A DNA stretch of 64,000 nucleotides, taken from the NCBI RefSeq assembly GCF_000331105.1, contig NC_020054.1, forward strand, positions 4,990,555 through 5,054,554, given 5' to 3'. The position numbers were made by a program, and so were the translations under genes. Under the pieces are notes generated by a model. The model saw only the letters and a program-made list of their open reading frames with translations. It was not told where the DNA came from and made no database searches. This document shows, in pieces, positions 32,180 through 41,139 of this stretch (positions within the stretch are counted from its first letter, which is position 1; each line of letters opens with the position of its first letter). The DNA is from Fibrella aestuarina BUZ 2 (GTDB lineage Bacteria; Bacteroidota; Bacteroidia; Cytophagales; Spirosomataceae).

Positions 32180-32211
32180 AACGTACCTGAGCTTACCACT
32201 CAGGTACGTTC
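32179..32211. terminator. hairpin terminator
   Basis: GAACGTACCTGAG/CTCAGGTACGTTC, a perfect 13-bp stem with a 7-nt loop, between convergent genes. No long T-run. Confidence 0.6.
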
Positions 32212-32251
32212 GTGGCGGGCTTGCTTTATTCTGCACCGATAAGCCGGCCAG

Positions 32252-33319
32252 TTAGTGCTTCGTTTCGAGGTAATGGCGTTTCAGGAGGTCGTCGCCGAAG
32301 TCGTTCCCTTTTTCGCGGAGAATGGCGTGGATGTGGTTGCCATCATTCTGAAAACCAACGTTATCGTACTCAATCAGGAAGTCGGGTCCGTTGATGATGT
32401 AGTAGTGTGGTTTGTTGTTTTCGAGACTGCCAACCCAGGCAAAGTACACCTTCTCGAGCCCTGATTTCATGATTTTGTCGTACAGCTGATGGGCTTTCTG
32501 GTGCTCGAAATTGTGCGTGTATTCCTGAATCAACAGGGTCAGAATGGCCTGCTGATCGGCCGTGAACCGGCTCGCGGCGATGCCGTAATAGCTGGTGATG
32601 CGCTGACTGCCCTGCGGCGACGTGATGATATCTTTGGGTACGTCCTGCTTCAGAATAGCCACCGCTTTCTGCGCGTCGGTGAGGGCGTTGATCAGCAGGA
32701 AACCGTAGTCTTCCTCCTTGCTCAGCACCCGCAACCCCGCGTATTTCCCCGACTTCACTTCGGACGGATCGGTGCCGATAAAATAAGGCGACATGGAGAT
32801 GGCCTGACCGGTAGACGTCAGGCTGAGAGCCAGGTGATGGCCACCGAAATTCAGACCCCAGGCCTCGCCCGGTTGCGGTTTGCCCCAGATCGAGATGAAA
32901 TAGTTGCCGTGCGACCATTTCATATTCTGCATCATGGTCAGCATGCGCTGATCGATTTTACCGCTGTCGAACGCCTGCTGGTAGAGCGTGTTCAGGATGT
33001 CGTCGAGTTGCATGAGGCTGGTGGTTTTCAGGTACCCCTGCGAACTCAGCATCGCCGATAGAACCCGATGAAAGGCGAGGCGGCTGTTGTCGGACAGCGA
33101 TCCGTAGGCAATGCCCGGCCGGGGCACCAGACCAACGGGCAGGTTCGTCCATTTGAACCGGAGCGAATCGGTAAAGGCATACTGGGTACGTTGCCGTTCG
33201 TCCGCCGATAACGTACCCAGAAAGCGGCTGGTCGCTTCGGTAATGACGGTCACTGACTGGGAAAAGCTGGTGAACGAGAGCAACAAACAGGCAAAGAGGA
33301 GGGTGAGACGATGGCGCAT
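32252..33319 (-). CDS. secreted DUF3500 protein
   Basis: 355 aa from MRHRLTLLFACLLLSFTSFSQS, a clear signal peptide. The body matches DUF3500: QRTQYAFTDSLRFKWTNLPV, GEAWGLNFGGHHLALSLT, SPYFIGTDPSEVKSGKYAGLRVLSKEED and KPHYYIINGPDFLIEYDN. The function of the family is not established. It is exported, possibly acting on extracellular substrates. The longer in-frame reading would put 34 residues before the signal peptide. Confidence 0.85.
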   Translation of the reverse strand: MRHRLTLLFACLLLSFTSFSQSVTVITEATSRFLGTLSADERQRTQYAFTDSLRFKWTNLPVGLVPRPGIAYGSLSDNSRLAFHRVLSAMLSSQGYLKTTSLMQLDDILNTLYQQAFDSGKIDQRMLTMMQNMKWSHGNYFISIWGKPQPGEAWGLNFGGHHLALSLTSTGQAISMSPYFIGTDPSEVKSGKYAGLRVLSKEEDYGFLLINALTDAQKAVAILKQDVPKDIITSPQGSQRITSYYGIAASRFTADQQAILTLLIQEYTHNFEHQKAHQLYDKIMKSGLEKVYFAWVGSLENNKPHYYIINGPDFLIEYDNVGFQNDGNHIHAILREKGNDFGDDLLKRHYLETKH

Positions 33320-33406
33320 ACGTGTTGTGAATTGGTAACTAGCTGTGTAGTAAGCAACAAATCCGAGTAAGTTACCTACGCTGGCTGGCCAGGAAAAAGG
33401 GCCCTT

Positions 33407-33414
33407 ATCTTTGC
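33407..33414 (+). promoter_or_regulatory. -7 promoter element
   Basis: TATCTTTG, an exact TAnnTTTG match 27 nt upstream of the O-methyltransferase start. No good TTG was found at the usual distance. Confidence 0.4.
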
Positions 33415-33441
33415 GGCTCAATCTGGATCGATACCTCCTCT

Positions 33442-34494
33442 ATGCGTTACCCTACTCAACCCGACCCCGCCCCGATTACCCGTCACTTACGCGCCATGTT
33501 TGGCTCACGACTGTTGTTGGCCGCCGTTCACCACCTACCTGTTTTTGACGTACTCAGCGGCGGGCCGTTGTCGCTGTCCGAACTAAGTACGCGACTGGGG
33601 CTGGCCGAACGCCCGGCGATGGTGCTCTTCCCGGCCCTGTGCGCCATGGATCTGCTCCGCTATGACCAACAGAGCCGCCTGGCCATCACAGAACTGGGCC
33701 GTTACGTTACTCAAAGCCAGACGCCAAACCTAAGGGGCTACACAGGCCTCGAAAAAGACGATCCGGGTGTGGTAGAGATGGCACAGTTACTCCGGCACGA
33801 TGGTCCGCTGGACGCGCCACAGGGCATTTCGTTCGTGAAAGAAGGGGATGGCCCATCGCCGATGGACGATACCGAACTGGCCCGCAAATTCACGCTGGGG
33901 CTGGCGGGTCGGGCGCAATTACTCTCGCCTATTGTAGCGGCCAACCTCCCGAAACACGACGGGCATCTGCTCGACGTGGCTGGTGGCACGGGTTTCTATA
34001 CCTACGAATGGCTCCTGGCCAACCCGAATGCAACGGCTACCTTGTTCGACCGGCCGGCGGTGCTGGCCGTAGCCGCTGAATTGCTCGAGCAGTTTACCAG
34101 TAGCGGACGGCCGGGGGCCGATGCGGTGAAGGAGCGGGTGACCTTCCAGCCCGGCGATATGCTGACCGACGACTTGCCACAGACGGACCTGCTGCTGGCC
34201 GCCAGCCTTTTCCACGACTGGCCAACCCCGACTTGTGAGCAACTGGCGCAACGGTTTGCCGCAGCCCTGCGCCCCGGTGGCGAAATCTGGGTGCACGATA
34301 GTTTTCTGGACGACACGCTGGACGGCCCATTGGCCGCTACTGATTACTCAGCGCAGCTTTTCTGGGCAACCAAAGGCCGCTGCTACAGCCGGGCCGAGTA
34401 CCAAAGCTGGTTCAAACAGGCCGGTCTGACGCCACTCCCCGCCGCCATCCCCACCCAGCTGGACTATGGGCTGATTGGCGCCCGAAAGGGCTAG
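33442..34494 (+). CDS. O-methyltransferase, HIOMT/plant-type family
   Basis: 350 aa. The N-terminal dimerisation/HTH region (GPLSLSELSTRLGLAERP) is followed by the SAM motif LLDVAGGTGFYTYEW (about 174-188), DLLLAASLFHDWP and GGEIWVHDSFLDD, the order seen in methyltransferase family 2. It methylates small molecules, typically aromatic hydroxyls. No biosynthetic cluster surrounds it, so the substrate is open. Confidence 0.85.
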   Translation: MRYPTQPDPAPITRHLRAMFGSRLLLAAVHHLPVFDVLSGGPLSLSELSTRLGLAERPAMVLFPALCAMDLLRYDQQSRLAITELGRYVTQSQTPNLRGYTGLEKDDPGVVEMAQLLRHDGPLDAPQGISFVKEGDGPSPMDDTELARKFTLGLAGRAQLLSPIVAANLPKHDGHLLDVAGGTGFYTYEWLLANPNATATLFDRPAVLAVAAELLEQFTSSGRPGADAVKERVTFQPGDMLTDDLPQTDLLLAASLFHDWPTPTCEQLAQRFAAALRPGGEIWVHDSFLDDTLDGPLAATDYSAQLFWATKGRCYSRAEYQSWFKQAGLTPLPAAIPTQLDYGLIGARKG

Positions 34495-34567
34495 GCCCTA
34501 CTGATCCGTGCGGTACGTAAGCGGGACTCTGTCAAAACTGTAGGTAGGTGAATTGGGTTGATGGGCT

Positions 34568-35005
34568 ATGAACAACCAACTTGTTGCCTTGCCCAGCCGC
34601 CTTCTGACCCATCTGCCCCACTCACTTCAACGCTGCGGGTTGGCGCTGATGGCTTGCTTTTGCGCTTTGCTGACGGGGTGCACCACCGACCGCGCCAGCC
34701 TGGCAACCGGCCCTAAAATCCGGCTACAGGTGGGTGACATCAAAGAAATAAGCATGGCTACCCGCGCCGACACAACCTGGCAGCTGACCGCCACGTCCGA
34801 TAATCAGGAGGTGGTCGACGTGTCGCGCAAGCAGCCCGTAGCGGCAACAGGTGGCCCCCCGGCATCAACACCGGGACCGGCCGTTTTCCTGCTTAAAGGC
34901 GTCACGGTGGGCACGGCCCGGGTAGTATTTTCGGAGAAGCAATTGGGCGCAACTGGCGACGGCCAGGTGAAAAAGACCTACACCGTCGTTGTGTCCAGTA
35001 AGTGA
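34568..35005 (+). CDS. lipoprotein with Ig-like domain
   Basis: 145 aa. A basic/hydrophobic N-terminus ends in the lipobox LLTGC (Cys38). The remainder (VGDIKEISMATRADTTWQLTATSDNQEVVDV ... GTARVVFSEKQ ... YTVVVSSK) has the strand pattern of Ig-like or protease-inhibitor-like beta domains. Probably anchored in the outer membrane or periplasm. Function unknown. Confidence 0.65.
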   Translation: MNNQLVALPSRLLTHLPHSLQRCGLALMACFCALLTGCTTDRASLATGPKIRLQVGDIKEISMATRADTTWQLTATSDNQEVVDVSRKQPVAATGGPPASTPGPAVFLLKGVTVGTARVVFSEKQLGATGDGQVKKTYTVVVSSK

Positions 35006-35077
35006 TACGAGCTTTGTTATGTAAGGGACAGGAAAAGGCTTTGCTTTCGCCACGCCCCCTACCCTATGCCCATGCGC

Positions 35078-36196
35078 CTATTCCAGCGCGCGCTTCAGGT
35101 CGAAAATTAGATCGTCGGCATGCTCCAGCCCGATCGACAGGCGAAGCAGGTTGGGTGGCGTCAGGCTGTTGGCACCTTCCACACTAGCCCGGTGCTCGAT
35201 CAGGCTTTCGACGCCGCCGAGGCTCGTGGCACGGGTGAAAATCTGCACTTTGGCCGCCACGCGCATGGCCTCCTCAGCCCCGCCACGTACCTGAATCGAC
35301 AGCATCGCGCCAAACCCGCTCATTTGCTTTTTGGCAATCTCGTGGCCGGGGTGGTTCGGCAGGCCAGGGTAATGTACCACCTCCACGGCGGGGTGAGTAG
35401 CCAGAAAATCAGCCACTTTAGCCGCAGTTTCGGTTTGCATACGTACCCGGGCGGTCAGGGTTTTGATGCCGCGCAGTACCAGCCAGCACTCAAACGGTGA
35501 GGGCACCGCCCCTCCTACCGACTGCAACCGACGTACCCGTTGATAGAGCGGGCCATCTTCCTTGAAAACCAAGACCCCGCCCAGCACATCGGAGTGGCCG
35601 CCGAGGTATTTGGTCGTGGCGTGCATGACTACGTCGCAGCCCAGCAACAGAGGCCGCTGCAAGACCGGCGATGCCCAGGTGTTGTCACACACGCAGATTG
35701 CCCCGCCCTCGTGCGCGATGTCGGCAATGGCCTGAATGTCTACTATCCGCAACAGCGGATTCGATGGCGTTTCCACCCATATCACTCGCGTATTCTCATG
35801 CATGGCGGCACGTACCTGATCGAGGTCGGTCATGTCAACGCGGCTGTAGGTCAGGCCCCAGGGGTGCATCAGTTCTTCCAGCAGGGTGGGCGTTCCGTAA
35901 TAGGCGTCGGTCGGGATAATGACGTGATCGCCGGGAGCCAGCGCCAGGAACAGATTGAGTGTAGCCGCCTGCCCCGAGGCGTAGGCCATCGACGCAAACC
36001 CGCCTTCCAGCGCCGTCAGGCTGCGCTCGAGGGCGTCGCGGTTGGGGTTGGCATTGCGGGCATAGAGATAGCCGTGTTTAAACGTCCCGTCGGCGTCGCG
36101 TTCAAAGGTAGTCGAGAGGTAAATCGGCGGCGCCACGGCCCCGGCGTTTCGGTCGTAATAATGCGTTGAGAGTAGCGCGACGGTTTCAGGTTTCAT
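35078..36196 (-). CDS. Cys/Met-metabolism PLP enzyme (cystathionine gamma-synthase/lyase type)
   Basis: 372 aa. Shows YLYARNANPNRDALE, ASGQAATL, CVCDNTWASP (PLP aspartate) and the PLP lysine in HATTKYLGGHSD, all typical of the family. Members make or split cystathionine, or release methanethiol or H2S; the exact reaction cannot be fixed from sequence here. No methionine genes flank it. Confidence 0.88.
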   Translation of the reverse strand: MKPETVALLSTHYYDRNAGAVAPPIYLSTTFERDADGTFKHGYLYARNANPNRDALERSLTALEGGFASMAYASGQAATLNLFLALAPGDHVIIPTDAYYGTPTLLEELMHPWGLTYSRVDMTDLDQVRAAMHENTRVIWVETPSNPLLRIVDIQAIADIAHEGGAICVCDNTWASPVLQRPLLLGCDVVMHATTKYLGGHSDVLGGVLVFKEDGPLYQRVRRLQSVGGAVPSPFECWLVLRGIKTLTARVRMQTETAAKVADFLATHPAVEVVHYPGLPNHPGHEIAKKQMSGFGAMLSIQVRGGAEEAMRVAAKVQIFTRATSLGGVESLIEHRASVEGANSLTPPNLLRLSIGLEHADDLIFDLKRALE

Positions 36197-36238
36197 AAGC
36201 TAAACGAGCTAAGCAAAGAGGCTGCAAGATACGTAACG

Positions 36239-36280
36239 AAAAACCCCGCCGTTTGACAATGTAGCAAACGACGGGGTTTT
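36239..36280 (-). terminator. intrinsic terminator of the glycan-use genes
   Basis: A stem of AAAACCCCG/CGGGGTTTT extended by CGTTTG/CAAACG with one mismatch. The A-run/T-run on both sides makes it work for the minus-strand fucosidase message ending at 36383. Confidence 0.8.
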
Positions 36281-36382
36281 GTGGCAATCGACTGACCAAT
36301 GCGTTCGTTGCTCGTTGGCTAAAGCCAAGGCAAGCCCCACTACTATGCTGTGGGGAGTATCGGCTACTTCGCTTGGCCCAAT

Positions 36383-37840
36383 CTACGTCTTAGGAACATC
36401 CAACTCCTTTTTCTGGTCGTCACTGATCAACTGCAACTCAATAACGGCAGGTTGTTGACGAACACCGCCTGGGAGACGAATGTAGTGCATACGCCCTTCA
36501 ATGTGTTCGAGTGGCAGAACCTGCTTGCTTCCCAACAATTTCTGACTGGCAATTTTCTGGTTTTTTGGTATGTTGACCTTCAACATGTTGGTAACCGGCG
36601 TGTTGAAGACAACCATGTACGTTTTTCCTGAGGTCTTACTCTTGGTATAGTACCCCCAATCTTCTTTCCTGAAATCGCTTTGCCCGGCCGCATAGATGGC
36701 CTCTCCGTTAACGGCCATCCAGTTACCGATTTCCTTGGCCAGACGAATTTCTTCCTCCCTAAACGAACCGTCACCTTTGGGGCCAAAGTTGAGAACAAAA
36801 TTGCCGCCTTTCGAAACGCAGTTAGCCAGCATCTCAATAATTTCCGACGAACTCTTTACATGCCCGCTCCACCGAGCATTGTAACCCCACTGGTTTTCAG
36901 GCACGGTCATTACACACTCCCAGTCGTACCCTTTGACCTCCGCAATGGTTTCCGGGATTTTCCGTTCCCAAACCTGATGGTAGTCTCCCATTAGCCGACC
37001 ATTCGCGTCGAGATGGCGGTTCCCTTTTTCGTCGGCCCGCAATCGGCTGCCAATGACCAAGCCGGGACGTAGTTTTTTCAGGTACTGTTCCAGCTCATCC
37101 GAGAAAGCGCCGCTGGCTTTCCAGGATTTGTCCCAGGTTCCGTCAAACCATAGCCCTTTAGTCGTCGGATACAGCGTTAGCAATTCTGTGAGCTGGTTTT
37201 TGGTGAACTCCTTAAACCGATCGAAAGCTACACTATCGCTCTTCGTTTTTAGTTCGTAGCGCCAGTCAGGGTTGTGCCAGTCCATGATGGAGAAGTAGAG
37301 ATAAACGTCTATTCCCTGCTTATTGTAGGCCTCCACAAAGGGCTTGATGATGTCTTTTTTCCAAGGCGACTGCATGATTGTAAAATCACTGTATTTGCTC
37401 GGCCACAGGCAAAATCCATCGTGGTGCTTGGTCGTGAACGTTACATATTTGGTGCCCATATTTTTCGCCATCAACGCCCAGGCAACCGGATCATACTTTA
37501 CGGGATTAAATTGGCTAATGAGCGCATCGTACTCTTTCGGGTCGACTTTCTTCGACGACCGAATCCACTCTGCTGCGCCGTTTACAGGCTGGCCGTGCCA
37601 GAATCCACCCGGAATGGCGTAAAGGCCCCAGTGAATAAACTGGCCAAGGCCATAATCACGCCAGTGGGCCATGTCGGAATCGGTTCGGTTACCGATCCGG
37701 TGGGCTCCATGCCTGAGTGGGATCGAATCCGTCGGTTGCGCTATTCCACTCAGACAGGTTAACAGCAGTAGCAGGAGAAAAACCACGCTCATTGGTGGCA
37801 CGATACGGGTCAATGTTGGGTTCAAAGCCATTGAGTTCAT
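36383..37840 (-). CDS. GH29 alpha-L-fucosidase, secreted
   Basis: 485 aa from MNSMALNPTLTR with a signal peptide (VVFLLLLLLTCLSGIAQ). The catalytic-domain signature YVTFTTKHHDGFCLWPS holds His139-His140, and the nucleophile is Asp233 in GLWFDGTWDKSW. It removes alpha-L-fucose from glycans in the periplasm or outside. It lies 37 nt after the M60 peptidase gene and is the last gene of the SusC/SusD locus, consistent with trimming fucose after protein cleavage. Confidence 0.93.
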   Translation of the reverse strand: MNSMALNPTLTRIVPPMSVVFLLLLLLTCLSGIAQPTDSIPLRHGAHRIGNRTDSDMAHWRDYGLGQFIHWGLYAIPGGFWHGQPVNGAAEWIRSSKKVDPKEYDALISQFNPVKYDPVAWALMAKNMGTKYVTFTTKHHDGFCLWPSKYSDFTIMQSPWKKDIIKPFVEAYNKQGIDVYLYFSIMDWHNPDWRYELKTKSDSVAFDRFKEFTKNQLTELLTLYPTTKGLWFDGTWDKSWKASGAFSDELEQYLKKLRPGLVIGSRLRADEKGNRHLDANGRLMGDYHQVWERKIPETIAEVKGYDWECVMTVPENQWGYNARWSGHVKSSSEIIEMLANCVSKGGNFVLNFGPKGDGSFREEEIRLAKEIGNWMAVNGEAIYAAGQSDFRKEDWGYYTKSKTSGKTYMVVFNTPVTNMLKVNIPKNQKIASQKLLGSKQVLPLEHIEGRMHYIRLPGGVRQQPAVIELQLISDDQKKELDVPKT

Positions 37841-37877
37841 TGCTTGATAGACAGTTATGTTTATTCGGCACGACCAC

Positions 37878-39215
37878 TCATTTTGGGTCACGCAGCGTGG
37901 TGATATCAACAGCAGGAGCCGGCAGTTTCATAGCGGCAATGGCCTGGTAAACCGACTCATCTACCTTAAAGCCCCATTTCCGGAAGAAATCAGACAAGTC
38001 TTTCTGTGTAATCTCGCTCACACTTAGCATAAAATACCGCATCTTGTCGGCGTCGCTCGTTATGGCAGGTCTTGTATCCCGGGTTTTTGTGCTGAGCTTA
38101 CTAAACAGGTTATCGCCGAACGCCAGATACAATTGCTGAAACGGGATAAGCTTCAGTTCATTGTCACCAGTATTGTAGTCCCGGTCGGCTATTGGTTTCT
38201 TGAAGTAAGTATCCAGCTTCGGCCAGCTATTATTAATGGTTACCCGGCTCTTGGGCAGGCCAAATCCACGCTCAGCAGCCATCGAATACACGTTTACCGT
38301 GGTTTCGCCCAAACTTGACCAAGTCCATGCCTTTTGCTGGTATGTGTGGCCAACCTCATGCCACAGCCCCCATCCGTTGGTATTTGACAGGTACAGGGGT
38401 TGCAGCATTCGGTACGATAGTGCTTCGGTGTAATAAATGGCAATCCCTGCCGCCATGTACCCCCCAGATGCCGAATCCCGAACCGTGATTAAGTGTTTAT
38501 TGTCTGGAATGGCATGCACACCTACCCGTCCGCTCAATCCACTGATTCTGTTCTCAAAATCAATAATAGAATCCAGGCGATTGATAATCAGGTCCTGATT
38601 TTCCCCCCGATACTTTAATGCTTCGTCCATGTTGGCCACCATGATGGCATTTTCGGATTCGAACATAACGTCGGGGACCATCGACTTCAGCGTATCAAGC
38701 GCATTGAGCCATTGCTGATGCGTATTTTTCCCTTTCCGGTAATAGGGTACAGGTAAAAAACCGTTACCAAACGTCAGTTCGACAGAACCAGTCGTCAGGT
38801 AGTCGTTGGCTGTATAAATGACATACACCAGCCCCCCGTATTTATCGACCGTGAAAGTCTGGGTACCTTCCGTCAAATTAACGTATTGCCTGACCGGCCG
38901 TACGTTATCGCGAAACGGGGTTCCAATGGCCAGACGCGCCGAATTAGGCCCGGAAATGGCTTTTACAGTTAGTGTAACCGATGAATTCGGGGCTACATAA
39001 TAGCCGGTAGCCTGCATGTCGTTGTGCGTGCCCCTAAACTGTAATCGATCTGCCACTGCGGATGCCGAGGGTGTAAGCTTAAAACGCTGAACCTGATCGG
39101 CTACAGCCAGACCAACCCCTGGAATCACTCTGTGGTCCATAAAACCTAGCTGCGTACAGGAATACAGCCCGGAACCAATCGACAAGGCCAATGAAATCCT
39201 AAGCAAATTTTTCAT
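37878..39215 (-). CDS. M60-family (enhancin/mucinase-like) metallopeptidase lipoprotein
   Basis: 445 aa, lipobox LYSC (Cys20). The zinc site is GLWHEVGHTYQQ (H286, E287, H290) with a further Glu304, the HExxHx(8-24)E pattern of M60/PF13402 peptidases. An N-terminal beta domain precedes the catalytic part. Such enzymes cut heavily O-glycosylated proteins. Located between SusD and the fucosidase, it probably opens a glycoprotein substrate at the cell surface. Confidence 0.92.
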   Translation of the reverse strand: MKNLLRISLALSIGSGLYSCTQLGFMDHRVIPGVGLAVADQVQRFKLTPSASAVADRLQFRGTHNDMQATGYYVAPNSSVTLTVKAISGPNSARLAIGTPFRDNVRPVRQYVNLTEGTQTFTVDKYGGLVYVIYTANDYLTTGSVELTFGNGFLPVPYYRKGKNTHQQWLNALDTLKSMVPDVMFESENAIMVANMDEALKYRGENQDLIINRLDSIIDFENRISGLSGRVGVHAIPDNKHLITVRDSASGGYMAAGIAIYYTEALSYRMLQPLYLSNTNGWGLWHEVGHTYQQKAWTWSSLGETTVNVYSMAAERGFGLPKSRVTINNSWPKLDTYFKKPIADRDYNTGDNELKLIPFQQLYLAFGDNLFSKLSTKTRDTRPAITSDADKMRYFMLSVSEITQKDLSDFFRKWGFKVDESVYQAIAAMKLPAPAVDITTLRDPK

Positions 39216-39336
39216 AACTGTTTAGTTTATGGAATTGGTTTGCACAGGTTGAGCAGCAACCATGAACCAGGTTGCTTTACGGCCCGCTACTACCCGGCCC
39301 GGGTAATCAGCAGGCTAGCGAATGGCTTTTCGGCGC

Positions 39337-41112
39337 TTACCAGCCGGGATTCTGTTTCAGGCTCGGATTCACCTGTAGATCCTGCACGGGAATCGGAAAT
39401 AGATAGGCTTTCGCCTCGTTGAATTTTCGGCCAGCAGGTATGGTTTTGGCATACGGCAGTACGTACCCTTCTTCGCTTAGAAAGACATCTTTGTTAACGA
39501 CCAGCGTTGGAAACTGCGACTGAACAAACTTGATACCCTCTACAGGTACGTCGATAAACCGGCCGGTTTTCCAGCGCATCAGATCGTCCCAACGGGTGTT
39601 TTCGAACGCCATTTCCACGCGCCGTTCCCGGCGAATTTCCCGGAGTAGTGGATTAATGACCCCACCTGTGTAAGTGGCGTAAATGGCATCCAACCGTGGA
39701 TCAGTGGGTTCTTTCCCGACGGTTAGCACGGGCATGGCCACGCGCTTGCGCAGCAGATTAATGGTTTGGTCGATAACGGTCTGTGTGGCCTGTCCCAGTT
39801 CATACTTAGCTTCGGCGTAGTTGAGCAATACTTCGGCGAAGCGGAACATAGGCGCCGCCTGCTGCCCCAGGGTAGTGCGGTCCCAGTCGGCAGGGTTGTT
39901 GTAGAACCACTTGGCGACCCGATAGCCCGTCGGGCATTTGTTACCCGGTAAGGTCGCCAGATTGGGTAGCGGTGCGTTATTGGCTCCCTGTATGGTCCGG
40001 GCGGCCAGGTTGTAGGTGCCAAAGTTGGCAATGGTTTGGGTCAGGCGGGGGTCGCGGTTTTCCATCTCTGTCTGGATGGATGTCTTGCCCTTGAATAGCG
40101 GGCTATTGGCGATAGGCAACCCATCGGAACATAAATACTCATCGACCAGACTGCGGGTGGCCCCAAACTGATGCCGTAGATTCTGGGCAAAGTATCGGCT
40201 AAACGCGGCACCGTAATTCAGGGCCGCCGAGTACTCCCGCCACAGAATGATTTCGGTATTGCCCCGGTACGATTCGGTAGCAAATAAGCTGTTGTACACC
40301 GTGTTGGGTGACCCCTGTAACAGACTATACTTACCAAAAAGGGCTTCCGACGCCTGTACTGAGTAGGTCAGGAAGGGTGTACCGTCGAGCCCCAATTCCT
40401 TGTGGTATTTCCGGTACGTACCTTCGTGCAGCCCAATTCTCGATTTCAGGAACTGGGCCATATCCTTATTGATCCGGTTCGTTTCCTCCGATCCCTTGGC
40501 GGGCAAATAAGCGATAGCCTGATTCAGGATCGTGATGACCGAGTCCATCACGGCGGCACGGGGCGTCCGGGCGGCATACAACTCGGGCGAGTCGATGTTC
40601 AGTTCTGTATTCAGCCAGGGTACGTCGCCGAATAGCTTTACTTTTTCGAAGTAATCCCACGCTTTAAAAAATAGAACCTCGCCCAGGTATTTGTTGGCTG
40701 TGGCTGTTGGAACGGCTGCCTTCCTGTAATTGTCCAGAAAGATATTTAGCCTTCGGATGTTGTCGAAGTTCCAGCCCCCAGACTTCTGTCCGCCGGATAT
40801 ATGGCTGATGTATTCATCGGTTCCCACCTTTGAATAGGTAAGAGGAGCGGCATTGTCCGTGATTACGTCACCGTAGGCTGTACGCGCTATATTGACGCCC
40901 CACGGCTCAAGTATAGCATCCTGGAAACCAGAGCCAAAACCCACCACATAAGCAGGGTAAAAGCCGTTGCAGTAGAGTTTCAGGTCGTTTTCTGTCCTCC
41001 AGTAGTTTTCTCCCGTGATCTCATCGAGCGGAAAGCGATCAAGACCCTCCTGACAACCGGAAAGCAGGAGGCCTATTGCACTGGCAAGTACTAGGTTTAT
41101 GTAGTTTTTCAT
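39337..41112 (-). CDS. susD: SusD-like nutrient-binding lipoprotein
   Basis: 591 aa, RagB/SusD family. Lipobox LLSGC (Cys20), then FPLDEITGENYWRTENDLKLYCNGF, LGEVLFFKAWDYFEKVKLFGDVPWL and the C-terminal FAEVLLNYAEAKYELGQ, LLREIRRERRVEMAFENTRWDDLMRW. It binds glycan pieces on the cell surface and closes over the SusC transporter as a lid. Directly downstream of susC (27 nt). Confidence 0.95.
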   Translation of the reverse strand: MKNYINLVLASAIGLLLSGCQEGLDRFPLDEITGENYWRTENDLKLYCNGFYPAYVVGFGSGFQDAILEPWGVNIARTAYGDVITDNAAPLTYSKVGTDEYISHISGGQKSGGWNFDNIRRLNIFLDNYRKAAVPTATANKYLGEVLFFKAWDYFEKVKLFGDVPWLNTELNIDSPELYAARTPRAAVMDSVITILNQAIAYLPAKGSEETNRINKDMAQFLKSRIGLHEGTYRKYHKELGLDGTPFLTYSVQASEALFGKYSLLQGSPNTVYNSLFATESYRGNTEIILWREYSAALNYGAAFSRYFAQNLRHQFGATRSLVDEYLCSDGLPIANSPLFKGKTSIQTEMENRDPRLTQTIANFGTYNLAARTIQGANNAPLPNLATLPGNKCPTGYRVAKWFYNNPADWDRTTLGQQAAPMFRFAEVLLNYAEAKYELGQATQTVIDQTINLLRKRVAMPVLTVGKEPTDPRLDAIYATYTGGVINPLLREIRRERRVEMAFENTRWDDLMRWKTGRFIDVPVEGIKFVQSQFPTLVVNKDVFLSEEGYVLPYAKTIPAGRKFNEAKAYLFPIPVQDLQVNPSLKQNPGW

Positions 41113-41139
41113 ATCGGTAACGATGCGGCACAGAAATGA